Positions 47,760 to 57,035 of a DNA stretch of 64,000 bases are shown here, in pieces. The translations under genes and the position numbers were made by a program. Under the pieces are notes generated by a model, which was not told the DNA's origin, did no database searches, and worked only from the letters and a program-made list of their open reading frames with translations. This DNA is from Agaribacterium haliotis (GTDB lineage: Bacteria; Pseudomonadota; Gammaproteobacteria; Pseudomonadales; Cellvibrionaceae). The stretch lies in NCBI RefSeq assembly GCF_002312815.1, contig NZ_NKQJ01000001.1, positions 558,126-622,125 of the forward strand, in the 5' to 3' direction. The number at the start of each line of letters is the position of its first letter. Within the stretch, counting starts at the first letter, position 1.

Positions 47760-47811
47760 AGGCATGGTGCTAGTTCATCACACCGAGCAGTTTGGGGCCC
47801 CAACAGGGGAT

Positions 47812-47829
47812 GGGCCTGAGGACAGGCCC
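47812..47829 (+). promoter_or_regulatory. Leader hairpin before nrdA
   Basis: GGGCCTG and CAGGCCC form a perfect 7-bp stem around AGGA, about 95 bases before the nrdA start, flanked by further GGGGCC/GGCCCC complementarity. It has no T-run, so it is a structured leader element and not an obvious terminator. Confidence 0.5.
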
Positions 47830-47924
47830 CGCACTAAACAGAGATTACAGATTTCATTGCACCTGCCCTGGCTGAGCCTGCGGCAGGTCTTTAGGTATAA
47901 ACATAAGAGACACGAGTTAGGATT

Positions 47925-50858
47925 ATGCAGACGACTGAAACAGACGCCTCCGCTAAGAACCCTCATAGCCCGGAGGCTTCTGCCCTGGAAACTGGAAGTT
48001 CCGCCATCGCCGCCACTGCACCCGGCCAAATCAGAGTTATCAAGCGCAACGGTAAAGTTGTGCCCTATACCAGCGATAAAATCGCCGTTGCCATGACCAA
48101 AGCCTTTTTGGCTGTCGAAGGTGGCACCGCCGCGGCATCATCGCGCATCCACGAAACGGTCGAGAACCTGACCGACCAGATCGCAGCAACCTTCAAGCGC
48201 CGCATGCCTTCCGGTGGCACCATCCATATCGAAGAAATCCAGGATCAGGTTGAGCTGGTGCTGATGCGCTCAGGCGAGCAAAAAGTGGCGCGCTCTTACG
48301 TGCTCTACCGCGAAGAACGCGCCCGCGCCCGCGATGAAGACGAGCAAGAGCTAGACGGCATGAAGCTGGAAATTCCGGCCATCAACGTCACCGCCCGCGA
48401 CGGCTCCGTGCAGCCTTTAGACGGCAAGCGCATTAAAACCGTCGTCGCCGAAGCCTGTGCCGATCTCACCGATGTCGACGGCGAGAGCATTCTCAAAGAA
48501 GCCTTGCGCAACCTCTACGACGGCGTAAGTCTCGACGATGTCAACACCTCCCTGGTCATCTCCGCCCGCACCCTGGTTGAGAAAGAGCCCAATTACAGTT
48601 TTGCCACCGCCCGCCTGCTGCTCGACAAACTGCGCGCCGAAGCGCTGAGTTATTTAAGTGTTGCCGAACAAGCGACCCAGGCAGAGATGAGCGATTACTA
48701 CGCCAAAGCCCTCAGTGCATTTTTGAACTTCGGTGTCGAAAAAGAACTGGTCGACCCCGAGCTTCTGAACTTTGATCTTGAAAAGCTCGGCGCCGCCATC
48801 TTGCCCGAGCGCGACTTGCAATTTAGCTACCTCGGCCTGCAAACCCTCTACGACCGCTACTTTATTCACCACGAAGAAAACCGCATTGAACTGCCGCAGG
48901 TGTTTTTTATGCGTGTCGCGATGGGCCTTGCCATCGAAGAAGAGCAGCGCAACGAACGCGCCATTGAGTTTTATCGCCTGTTAAGCTCGTTTGACTATAT
49001 GAGCTCAACCCCGACCCTGTTTAACGCCGGCACGCTGCGCCCGCAGTTGAGCTCTTGTTATTTAACCTCGGTGCCCGACGACCTGCACGGCATCTACGGC
49101 GCCATGCAAGACAACGCCATGCTCAGCAAATTTGCCGGCGGCCTCGGCAACGACTGGACACCCGTGCGCTCACTCGGTTCGCACATTAAAGGCACCAATG
49201 GCAAGTCGCAGGGGGTTGTGCCTTTTCTCAAGGTTGCCAACGACACCGCCGTCGCCGTCAATCAGGGCGGCAAGCGCAAAGGCGCCGTTTGTGCCTACCT
49301 TGAAACTTGGCACCTCGATATAGAAGAGTTTCTTGAGCTTCGCAAAAACACCGGCGATGACCGCCGCCGCACCCACGATATGAATACCGCCAACTGGGTG
49401 CCCGACCTGTTTATGAAGCGTGTATTCACCGACGCCGACTGGACTTTGTTCTCACCCGCCGACACCCCCGACCTGCACGATCTTTACGGCCAGGCTTTTG
49501 AAGAGCGCTACCAGGCCTACGAAACCATGGCGGCCAACGGCGAAATCAAGCTCAGCAAAAAAGTCAAAGCGCTCGACTTGTGGCGCAAGATGCTCGGCAT
49601 GCTGTTTGAAACAGGCCACCCGTGGGTCACCTTTAAAGACCCGTGTAACCTGCGCAGCCCCCAGCAGCACGCGGGTGTTGTACACAGCTCCAACCTGTGT
49701 ACCGAGATCACACTCAATACCAAACCTGGTGAAGAAATCGCCGTGTGTAACTTGGGTTCGGTCAACCTCGCCCAGCACATCGTCGACGGCAAGCTCGATG
49801 AGAGCAAGCTCGAAAAAACTATTAATACTGCCGTGCGCATGCTCGACAATGTTATCGACATTAACTACTACAGCGTCGATACCGCCAAAAACTCCAACTT
49901 GCGCCACCGCCCCGTCGGCCTTGGCTTGATGGGTTTTCAAGATGCGCTGTACAAAATGCGCATGGCCTACAGCTCCAAAGAAGCGGTCGACTTTGCCGAC
50001 CGCTCCATGGAGCTGATCAGCTACTACGCCATTAACGCCTCCAGCGATCTGGCCGCCGAGCGCGGCGCCTACAGCACCTTTGACGGCTCGCTGTGGAGCC
50101 AGGGCATTTTGCCTATCGACAGCATCGAGATTCTGAAAAAGAATCGCGGCGAAGAGTTTATTGAAGTCGACCAGAGCACAACTCTCGACTGGGACAGCGT
50201 GCGCAACAAAGTCAAAAGCCAGGGCATGCGCAACTCCAATGTTATGGCAATTGCACCGACCGCGACCATCGCCAACATTACCGGCGTTAGCCAGAGCATC
50301 GAGCCGACCTATCAAAACCTCTATGTGAAGTCGAACCTCAGCGGCGAGTTTACCGTCGTCAACCCGCACCTGATTCACGACCTAAAAGAGCGCGGCTTGT
50401 GGGATCAGGTCATGGTTAACGATCTCAAATACTACGAGGGTTCGCTGGCCAAGATCGACCGCGTGCCGGCCGACTTAAAAGCCCTTTATGCCACCGCCTT
50501 TGAAGTTGAGCCGCGCTGGATAGTCGACGCCGCCAGCCGCCGTCAGAAGTGGATAGATCAGGCCCAGAGCCTGAACCTCTACATCGCCGGTGCCAACGGC
50601 AAAAAGCTCGATATCACCTACCGCATGGCCTGGTATCGCGGCCTCAAAACCACCTACTACTTGCGCGCCCTCGCCGCCACCACTACCGAAAAGAGCACCA
50701 TTGATACCGGCGCGCTGAACGCGGTTAGTGCCGGCGCCACAGGCTCCAGCAGCAGTGCAGCCCAAGCCGACTCAGCGCAGGCGAGCACAGAAGCCGGCCC
50801 TGCCGCTGTGCCCAAGGCCTGCTCGCTCGACGATCCAGACTGCGAAGCCTGCCAATAA
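47925..50858 (+). CDS. nrdA: Class Ia ribonucleotide reductase, alpha subunit
   Basis: Reduces ribonucleoside diphosphates for DNA synthesis. Two N-terminal ATP-cone regions are visible: one around residues 30-115 (IRVIKRNGKVVPYTSDKIAV) and another around 145-235 (VTARDGSVQPLDGKRIKTVV), as in Pseudomonas aeruginosa NrdA. The catalytic barrel carries NLCTEITLN and the C-terminal redox pair CEAC is at the very end after CSLDDPD. 977 residues fits the two-cone form. nrdB follows after 174 bases. Upstream are DnaA and NrdR-type sites. Confidence 0.96.
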   Translation: MQTTETDASAKNPHSPEASALETGSSAIAATAPGQIRVIKRNGKVVPYTSDKIAVAMTKAFLAVEGGTAAASSRIHETVENLTDQIAATFKRRMPSGGTIHIEEIQDQVELVLMRSGEQKVARSYVLYREERARARDEDEQELDGMKLEIPAINVTARDGSVQPLDGKRIKTVVAEACADLTDVDGESILKEALRNLYDGVSLDDVNTSLVISARTLVEKEPNYSFATARLLLDKLRAEALSYLSVAEQATQAEMSDYYAKALSAFLNFGVEKELVDPELLNFDLEKLGAAILPERDLQFSYLGLQTLYDRYFIHHEENRIELPQVFFMRVAMGLAIEEEQRNERAIEFYRLLSSFDYMSSTPTLFNAGTLRPQLSSCYLTSVPDDLHGIYGAMQDNAMLSKFAGGLGNDWTPVRSLGSHIKGTNGKSQGVVPFLKVANDTAVAVNQGGKRKGAVCAYLETWHLDIEEFLELRKNTGDDRRRTHDMNTANWVPDLFMKRVFTDADWTLFSPADTPDLHDLYGQAFEERYQAYETMAANGEIKLSKKVKALDLWRKMLGMLFETGHPWVTFKDPCNLRSPQQHAGVVHSSNLCTEITLNTKPGEEIAVCNLGSVNLAQHIVDGKLDESKLEKTINTAVRMLDNVIDINYYSVDTAKNSNLRHRPVGLGLMGFQDALYKMRMAYSSKEAVDFADRSMELISYYAINASSDLAAERGAYSTFDGSLWSQGILPIDSIEILKKNRGEEFIEVDQSTTLDWDSVRNKVKSQGMRNSNVMAIAPTATIANITGVSQSIEPTYQNLYVKSNLSGEFTVVNPHLIHDLKERGLWDQVMVNDLKYYEGSLAKIDRVPADLKALYATAFEVEPRWIVDAASRRQKWIDQAQSLNLYIAGANGKKLDITYRMAWYRGLKTTYYLRALAATTTEKSTIDTGALNAVSAGATGSSSSAAQADSAQASTEAGPAAVPKACSLDDPDCEACQ

Positions 50859-51032
50859 TCATCAGGGGGAGGGGTTTGCGAGCGAGCTAACAAACAACAA
50901 CAAAACTGCTCGCACGCAGTTCGCAGACCAGAGCCAGCCGGGCCCAGGGCCCGGCAGAGCTCAAATAACAGCAAAGACAATACAAAGAAGCTATTTGCCA
51001 ACGCAGGCAAACAACAGATTAAGGTGAGAACA

Positions 51033-52313
51033 ATGCTCAGCTGGGACGATTACCAAGAAGAAAGCAGCGACGCGGCACCGGCCGCCGCCGCGCGCAGCGA
51101 AGCCATTCAACAAGAAACTAAAGACAGCCAACAAGCACAGCCACAAAGCGCTGCCGCCGAGGCCAAAGAAGAGCCTCAAGTAGAATTCAAAGCCGCACCG
51201 TCAGCCGCGGCCGCAGGCGATGAAGTTGAACGCGCCAAAAAAGCCATCGAAAATATTGATGTTGCCCCCGGCCTTGAAGATCTCGAAATGGGTGCCAAGC
51301 GCATTCAGGTCGACGACAAACGCATGATCAACTGCCGCGCCGACTTAAACCAGCTGGTGCCATTTAAATACGACTGGGCCTGGCAAAAGTACCTCGACGG
51401 CTGCGCCAATCACTGGATGCCGCAAGAGGTCAATATGACCGCCGACGTCGCCCTGTGGAAAAGTGCCGACGGCCTCACCGACGACGAGCGCACCATTGTT
51501 ATGCGCTCGCTCGGCTATTTTTCTACCGCCGACTCCCTGGTAGCAAACAATCTGGTACTGGCCATCTACCGCCATATTACCAACCCGGAAGCGCGCCAGT
51601 ATCTGCTGCGCCAGGCGTTTGAAGAAGCCATTCACACCCACGCCTACCAGTACTGTGTGGAATCGCTGGGCATGGACGAAGCCGAAGTTTTTAACATGTA
51701 TCGCGAAGTGCCAAGTGTCGCCGCCAAAGCTGCGTGGAGCATTGCCCACACCTCCGATATCAGCAGCCCGAGCTTCCACACCGGCACGCCGGAAACAGAT
51801 CAAGAGCTACTGCGCAACCTGATCGGCTTTTATGTCATCACTGAAGGTATTTTCTTCTACTGCGGTTTTACCCAAATTCTTTCGATGGGTCGCCGCAATA
51901 AAATGACGGGTGTCGCCGAGCAGTTCCAATATATTTTGCGCGATGAGAGCATGCACCTGAACTTCGGCATCGACGTGATCAACCAGATCAAACTCGAAAA
52001 CCCGCACCTGTGGAGCGAAGACTTCCAGCAAGAGGTGCGTCAAATGATACTCGAGGGCACCGAGCTAGAAATCGCCTACGCCCGCGACACCATGCCGCGC
52101 GGAGTGCTCGGTATGAACGCCGCAATGATGGAGGAGTACCTGCACTTTATCGCTAATCGCCGCTTAAGCCAGCTCGGCTTGGAGCCGGCCTACCCCGGCG
52201 CGGAGAACCCCTTCCCGTGGATGAGTGAAATCATGGATCTGCGCAAAGAGAAAAACTTCTTTGAAACACGCGTGATTGAATATCAAACCGGCGGCGCATT
52301 AAAGTGGGATTAA
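51033..52313 (+). CDS. nrdB: Class Ia ribonucleotide reductase, beta subunit
   Basis: Houses the diiron-tyrosyl radical cofactor for NrdA. Iron ligands appear in [15 protein letters not shown] (about 199-213) and [10 protein letters not shown] (about 305-314). The start is the ATG at 51033 ([10 protein letters not shown]), with AAGGTG ahead; a GTG nine bases upstream is part of that site. The first 75 residues are an Ala/Glu-rich low-complexity extension not found in E. coli NrdB. 426 residues. Confidence 0.96.
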   Translation: MLSWDDYQEESSDAAPAAAARSEAIQQETKDSQQAQPQSAAAEAKEEPQVEFKAAPSAAAAGDEVERAKKAIENIDVAPGLEDLEMGAKRIQVDDKRMINCRADLNQLVPFKYDWAWQKYLDGCANHWMPQEVNMTADVALWKSADGLTDDERTIVMRSLGYFSTADSLVANNLVLAIYRHITNPEARQYLLRQAFEEAIHTHAYQYCVESLGMDEAEVFNMYREVPSVAAKAAWSIAHTSDISSPSFHTGTPETDQELLRNLIGFYVITEGIFFYCGFTQILSMGRRNKMTGVAEQFQYILRDESMHLNFGIDVINQIKLENPHLWSEDFQQEVRQMILEGTELEIAYARDTMPRGVLGMNAAMMEEYLHFIANRRLSQLGLEPAYPGAENPFPWMSEIMDLRKEKNFFETRVIEYQTGGALKWD

Positions 52314-52388
52314 AACCCAGCGGCACAACAGACTTTTTCAAAAAATAACCCCCCGCGTTGACGGGGCAGCAAAATCGGAGTTAGCTAG

Positions 52389-52607
52389 ATGGATTACCGC
52401 GACGACGAAGTACTGGTGATGACCTCATCAACAGATATAGAAAAACTCACCGAGTGCCTGCTCGACCTGAACCTAAGTGTGATGAGTCTGCAGAAAATGA
52501 TTAAAAGCCTGGCACAACAACAGGATGGTTCGTTCCAGGAAGATATCGAGAACCGTCTCGATGCCGAATTTGCTGCCCAGCTGAGCTTTAAAAAAGTCCT
52601 GCATTAA
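52389..52607 (+). CDS. Small hypothetical protein downstream of nrdB
   Basis: A 72-residue acidic, probably helical protein beginning MDYRDDEVLVM. GGAG lies eight bases before the ATG, and a strong terminator follows at 52643-52669, both favouring a real gene. A GC hairpin (CCCCG/CGGGG at 52351-52366) separates it from nrdB. No family recognised; no membrane segment or Cys/His motif. It may be expressed with nrdAB. Confidence 0.6.
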   Translation: MDYRDDEVLVMTSSTDIEKLTECLLDLNLSVMSLQKMIKSLAQQQDGSFQEDIENRLDAEFAAQLSFKKVLH

Positions 52608-52642
52608 ACCGTAGCGATAAATAAGCTACTGAGCAAAGTACT

Positions 52643-52669
52643 AAAAGCCGCCCTAACCAGGCGGCTTTT
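52643..52669. terminator. Bidirectional terminator
   Basis: AAAAGCCGCC and GGCGGCTTTT form a perfect 10-bp stem with a CTAACCA loop, followed by more T, between the small gene and convergent mscS. Confidence 0.92.
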
Positions 52670-52694
52670 TTATTGTTGCATCAAACCAAGTTAA

Positions 52695-53531
52695 TTAAGC
52701 CTCGGCCTGTTGGTACAAATGTACATCGCGCTGCGGGAATGGAATGGTGCAGCCAACACTTTCAACAGCCGCTTTTAAGGCCGGGCGCGCATCAAAGAAA
52801 AAGGCCCAGTAGTCATCGGTTTTAACAAAGGCACGCACTAAAAAATCAACCGAGCTATTGCCTAAATCCACCACGGCCACCACATTGGCTTCGTCTTGCA
52901 AAATACGCGAATCCTTGGCTAAGACCTGCTCCATCGCTGTTTTGGCATCGGCGATATTATCGGAATAACTAATACCGATGGATATCTCCACCGCCCGCAC
53001 CGGGCTTGTGGTGTAGTTAATAATATTGCCACCGACGATGGGGCCATTGGGAACAATCAAGGTGCGCTTATCAAAGGTCTGCAATGTCGTGACAAAAATA
53101 CCGATATCCGTGACGATGCCTTCGACATTCTGGACATCAATGTAATCACCGACCTTAAACGGCCGAAAGATCAATATCATCACTCCGCCGGCAAAGTTGC
53201 TGAGACTGCCCTGCAGCGCCAAACCCACCGCCAAACCTGCAGCGCCGAGCACGGCAATAAACGAGGTTGTCTCAATACCGACCATCGACGCAACACTGAT
53301 AATCAACAGCACCTTTAACAGTATGTCGGTGACATTGGCAAGGAACTTCGCCAGGGTCTCATCGGGCAGAGCTCTGACCGAGTAGTGGCGCACAGCCTTG
53401 CTGATGCGGCCAATAATCCACAAGCCGAGCATCAAAACAAGCAGCGCGGTTATAAATGACGGGCCGTGCTCTTTGACCAAGTCCATCGCCTGCTGAGCAA
53501 GTTGAGTACCTTGAACTTCTATCTCTTCCAC
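52695..53531 (-). CDS. mscS: Small-conductance mechanosensitive channel
   Basis: Tension-gated inner membrane channel that releases solutes on osmotic downshock. Three N-terminal membrane helices are followed by the pore-lining helix 3 with AVLGAAGLAVGLALQGSLSN (about 94-113), the Gly/Ala pattern of MscS, and the cytoplasmic vestibule (RPFKVGDYI and the later YTTSPVRAVEISIGISYSD). 278 residues, near E. coli MscS at 286. No coupled neighbour. Confidence 0.95.
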   Translation of the reverse strand: MEEIEVQGTQLAQQAMDLVKEHGPSFITALLVLMLGLWIIGRISKAVRHYSVRALPDETLAKFLANVTDILLKVLLIISVASMVGIETTSFIAVLGAAGLAVGLALQGSLSNFAGGVMILIFRPFKVGDYIDVQNVEGIVTDIGIFVTTLQTFDKRTLIVPNGPIVGGNIINYTTSPVRAVEISIGISYSDNIADAKTAMEQVLAKDSRILQDEANVVAVVDLGNSSVDFLVRAFVKTDDYWAFFFDARPALKAAVESVGCTIPFPQRDVHLYQQAEA

Positions 53532-54000
53532 AAAAATCTCCCTGATTTTAACAACTTGTTTATTTAGCTTTGTTTATTTGGCCTCAGTTATTTAACTTGA
53601 TGTATCAAAACAAGGCTAATTAACGCGCCCGGCTAGCGACACCCAGCGCCACCAAAAACTCCAAGCACCACTAAGACCTCCAAGCACCACATCGACATCA
53701 TCACTGGCGCCGAAACACAGCGACCTTAGCGCGACTTTAGCCCTGCGGTCAATGAATGCGCTGGTGCAGAATGATTGCACTTGGACTTTATTGTTTAATA
53801 GCAAAATACCCGAACGCAGATTTGGCGCAAAAGTCCACCAATGTTAAACGGTAAATAAAAACACAACGCAATAAATAAAGGGCATTCACAGCCAAAAGCG
53901 CTTCGCGCTACAATAAACAGCTTCAAAAAAGTGCCACCTGGGCGTGGCAAGTTAAGAGACAGAACTAACGGCGACAATTAACAATTGGCAGGAAGCACAA
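53532..54000. other. Gene-free region with small direct repeats
   Basis: 469 bases between mscS and the 54001 gene. It contains a close direct repeat of CTCCAAGCACCAC (near 53659 and 53680) and A/T-rich stretches near 53540-53600. I see no convincing reading frame with a ribosome-binding site, no tRNA and no terminator hairpin. A promoter for mscS (minus) and for the 54001 gene (plus) must lie here. Confidence 0.5.
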
Positions 54001-54609
54001 ATGAGCTGGATGCAGTTTAGCCTTGAATTATTAGATCGTTTATTGTGGCCGGCGATCACCTTGCTGGTATTGTTTAGCTTAAGAAAACCGCTGCATTTAT
54101 TGCTGCCGCAAACTCGCAGCTTCAAATACAAAGACCTGGAGTTGGAATTTGGCGATTCACTGCAGCAAGCCAGCCAGCACGCCGAAGGCGCATTTCCCGA
54201 ACTCAAGCAAGACCGCCGCGGCGAGCTGCAGCTCAAAGCCGAAAACAATCCCAAACTCGCGGTGATGGCGGCCTGGGAACTTCTCTTTGACAAAGCTTTA
54301 GCTTTGCTAGAGCGCAGTGATGTCGACGCCGAGCTCGATCACAGCACTCGCTATAAAATGCTCGGCCAGATTCTCGGCGGCGACAACATTGTCGACAACA
54401 ACAAAGCTGCGCTTTATCACGAATTGCGACAACTTAGAAATCGCGCCGCTCACGCAAAAAGTTTTCAAATCAGCCTAAGTGAAGCACTGAAATATATCGA
54501 ACTTTGCTTCAAACTTGGCGAGTACTTTGACAGCTTATATGCAAATAATCAGAACATCTCACAGCTTTCAAGCTGCTCAAAACAGACAGCAAACAAACCG
54601 TATTCTTAA
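54001..54609 (+). CDS. Membrane-anchored protein with HEPN-like RNxxxH motif
   Basis: A 202-residue protein with one N-terminal membrane helix (LWPAITLLVLFSL, about 15-27) and a cytoplasmic helical domain. The stretch ELRQLRNRAAHAKSF (141-155) contains R-N-x3-H (Arg146 to His151), the Rx4H signature of HEPN domains and of DUF4145-like proteins. HEPN domains with this motif are often RNases in defence or toxin systems, but many are non-toxic; no antitoxin-like gene adjoins. It precedes the DUF481 gene by 18 bases, so they are probably co-transcribed. Confidence 0.65.
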   Translation: MSWMQFSLELLDRLLWPAITLLVLFSLRKPLHLLLPQTRSFKYKDLELEFGDSLQQASQHAEGAFPELKQDRRGELQLKAENNPKLAVMAAWELLFDKALALLERSDVDAELDHSTRYKMLGQILGGDNIVDNNKAALYHELRQLRNRAAHAKSFQISLSEALKYIELCFKLGEYFDSLYANNQNISQLSSCSKQTANKPYS

Positions 54610-54627
54610 TCGCTAAGCCGTAACGAT

Positions 54628-55746
54628 ATGAAATCACAAACACTCTGCGCAGCCCTCGCCCTTAGCGGCACCTGGGCTTTAACTAGCCAGGCCCAAGTGG
54701 CCGTGCCCGACTACGTCAGCCAGGCCGTTAACGAACAGCAACAGAGCTTGCCGCCAGCTAGGCAGTGGGATTGGCTGCAGCTGACCAGCGGTGAGTGGCT
54801 CAAAGGCGATGTCAAAGTGCTCTACTCTGACAGCCTCGAATTTGACAGCGACGAGATGGGCCTAAACAGCTTTGACCTTGAAGACGTCGCCTACCTCAAA
54901 ACTAGCCATATTCAAGCCGTGCGGGTAATGGGCCACAAAAACCGGCTTATTGGTTATGTCAGCATCGAGGGCGATGAATTAATCATCAGCTATCAGGGCG
55001 ACACCCAGCGCTACCCCAAAGACAGTATTATCGCCATGGTCAGCGGCGCGCCCAAGGCGAGTAATTACTGGCGTATTCGCGCCTCAGTCGGTACCAACTA
55101 CCGCACGGGTAACTCTCCGAGCACCGAGTTTAACGGCAAGTTTAATGCTAAGCGGCGCACAACACTGTCGCGTTTTACCCTCGACTATCTCGGTGTGTAC
55201 AGCGAAGCCCAAGAAGTCGAAACCGCCAACAACAACCGTATCAGTTCGGCCTTTGATATCTTTGCCACCGACCAGGTATTTTACCGCCCATTTTATCTCG
55301 ACCTTTATCAAGACACCTTTCAGAACATCAAAGCGCGGGGCACACTCGGTGCCGGTATTGGTCGCACCGCATACAACACTAGCGAGACCGAACTCGATTT
55401 TTTCATCGGCCCGGGCTGGCAGTTTTCTCACTTTGACGAAGTGCAAGAAGGCGAACAGCGCCAAGAAGACTCTGTGGTCGGCATTGCGTCAATGAACCTT
55501 GATAAAGAGCTCAGCGACAGCGTCGATTTTATCTACAACTACCGTATTCAGTGGGCCGATATGGAAAACGGCGGCTACACCCACCATATGCTCAGCACCC
55601 TTGAGTACGAATTAACAGGCTCCATAGATATCGACATCACCTACGTCTGGGACTACATCCAAAACCCCAAAGCCGGCGAAGATGGCGTACAGCCCAAGAG
55701 CGACGACAACCGTCTTATGTTTAGCATCAGTTATGAATTTAATTAA
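54628..55746 (+). CDS. DUF481 outer membrane protein
   Basis: A 372-residue exported protein with signal peptide MKSQTLCAALALSGTWALTSQA. Residues about 45-135 form an N-terminal domain (LTSGEWLKGDVKVLYSDSLE), and from about 150 a beta-barrel of the DUF481 (YdiY-like, salt-induced) family ends in SISYEFN, compatible with outer membrane insertion. Role unknown; relatives are linked to osmotic or pH stress. Follows the HEPN-motif gene at 18 bases. Confidence 0.82.
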   Translation: MKSQTLCAALALSGTWALTSQAQVAVPDYVSQAVNEQQQSLPPARQWDWLQLTSGEWLKGDVKVLYSDSLEFDSDEMGLNSFDLEDVAYLKTSHIQAVRVMGHKNRLIGYVSIEGDELIISYQGDTQRYPKDSIIAMVSGAPKASNYWRIRASVGTNYRTGNSPSTEFNGKFNAKRRTTLSRFTLDYLGVYSEAQEVETANNNRISSAFDIFATDQVFYRPFYLDLYQDTFQNIKARGTLGAGIGRTAYNTSETELDFFIGPGWQFSHFDEVQEGEQRQEDSVVGIASMNLDKELSDSVDFIYNYRIQWADMENGGYTHHMLSTLEYELTGSIDIDITYVWDYIQNPKAGEDGVQPKSDDNRLMFSISYEFN

Positions 55747-55780
55747 ATGATCGATAAGCCCCAAAAACTACTAACGGGCT

Positions 55781-56767
55781 CTAAGCACTTTCAAATTCAA
55801 TTTTTAAGTAATTTGCCGGGCTGACACCACAGATGCGTTTAAACGAGCGGCTAAATTGAGCCGTGCTTGAATAACCGAGCTCGGTCGCCACTTCGTTAAT
55901 GGCGCGCTGCTCTAATAATTGCTGCGCGGCATCAATGCGCAGCTGTTCAAGCATATGACGGTAATTAATACCGTGGCGAGCCAGAAGGCGCTTAAACTGT
56001 GCCCATTCCATACCGAGCAGCTCAGCCATCGCTTGAGGCTGAAAAAAATACTCCGGTGCAAAACTCGCCATTACCTGCGCCAGGCTTTGGCGAAAATCAA
56101 ACCCCGTTAAATCAGCGCGATAGACCGGTGCGGCGCAATGTTTTTTTGGCGGGGTGCGCTTGTATAGCAAACTATCGGGAATCAGCACCGCAGTCTCGTT
56201 TGCGGCAAAGACAAGTTCACTTTGCTCAAGCAGGCCTATCGTGTTGCGATCGACAAGCAGCTTTGACTGCAGGCGAATTTTTGTGGGCAACCAGCTGTGC
56301 TGTCCAACCCAGCGAACAATCTGCACAAGCATCGCAATGCGGTAAAGCTCGTGTTGCTGTACTTCCATCGCCGTGCCATCGATCACACCAAACGAAAACC
56401 AGCAGCCCTCAACATCGCGCTTGAGCACAAACGATGCACACGTGAGCTCAGATTTAGCCGTCAGAGAAAAACGCTGCAAAGCCTGCATTAAGGTCGGCGC
56501 AACAACAAGGTTGTGGCCAAAGTCACTGTGTTTATCCAGGGGCGTGGCTCCGGCCAGCGCCGAAAAGCCCGGGTTATCCGTGTAAGACACCGCCAAACTC
56601 GCCAGGCGAGAAACCAGCGTAAACGGAACAAAAGCATCGCGCTTTAACAACAGCGACTCATTTAAACCGACTTTAGCTAAAAGTAACTCAAGCGGTGCCC
56701 CCGAGTGTTTTAACACACAGGCAAATGCATCCGCGTAACGCATGCGAAGTAAAGGTATTGCAGCCAT
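55781..56767 (-). CDS. AraC-family transcriptional regulator (OruR/ArgR-like N-domain)
   Basis: A 328-residue regulator. The C-terminal AraC helix-turn-helix pair is in RIDAAQQLLEQRAINEVATE and ELGYSSTAQFSRSFKRICGV (about 260-325). The N-terminal domain (AFACVLKHSGAPLELLLAKV) resembles the arabinose-binding-like domain of OruR-type regulators that sense amino acids or lipids. The start is set at the ATG at 56767; a longer frame to 56923 is hydrophobic and lacks a ribosome-binding site. Divergent from the secreted repeat protein gene at 57036. Confidence 0.85.
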   Translation of the reverse strand: MAAIPLLRMRYADAFACVLKHSGAPLELLLAKVGLNESLLLKRDAFVPFTLVSRLASLAVSYTDNPGFSALAGATPLDKHSDFGHNLVVAPTLMQALQRFSLTAKSELTCASFVLKRDVEGCWFSFGVIDGTAMEVQQHELYRIAMLVQIVRWVGQHSWLPTKIRLQSKLLVDRNTIGLLEQSELVFAANETAVLIPDSLLYKRTPPKKHCAAPVYRADLTGFDFRQSLAQVMASFAPEYFFQPQAMAELLGMEWAQFKRLLARHGINYRHMLEQLRIDAAQQLLEQRAINEVATELGYSSTAQFSRSFKRICGVSPANYLKIEFESA

Positions 56768-56837
56768 AAAAGCATAAGTAGTGATCAGTGTTGACAACAA
56801 ATACCACAAAACAATTTTGTACGCCATGGCTATGCAT

Positions 56838-56873
56838 ACGTATACGCACAAACAAAAGTTGTACGTATACGCA
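56838..56873. promoter_or_regulatory. Direct-repeat operator candidate
   Basis: ACGTATACGCA occurs at 56838-56848 and again at 56863-56873, 25 bases apart in the same orientation, in the gap between the AraC gene and the divergent secreted protein gene. The cores ATACGTAT and GTATAC are themselves palindromic. Paired direct repeats of this kind are typical AraC-family sites. Confidence 0.55.
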
Positions 56874-57035
56874 GCGATTACAATTGCATCTTTTATCCCG
56901 CGCACAAAACAGAAAACCTGCAAAGGTTAAAACAAGCGCGTAATTGTCTGTTGATAAAAAAGAGGTACACTAAAGCTGCAATTGAATTTTAGGAGCAAGC
57001 GCTAGGCCTGCCCGTACATACTTAATGGAGTAACT

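Noticed and set aside
49452-50378. 308-residue minus-strand frame opposite nrdA
   Set aside because: Mirror of the nrdA coding strand; no plausible start or domain.
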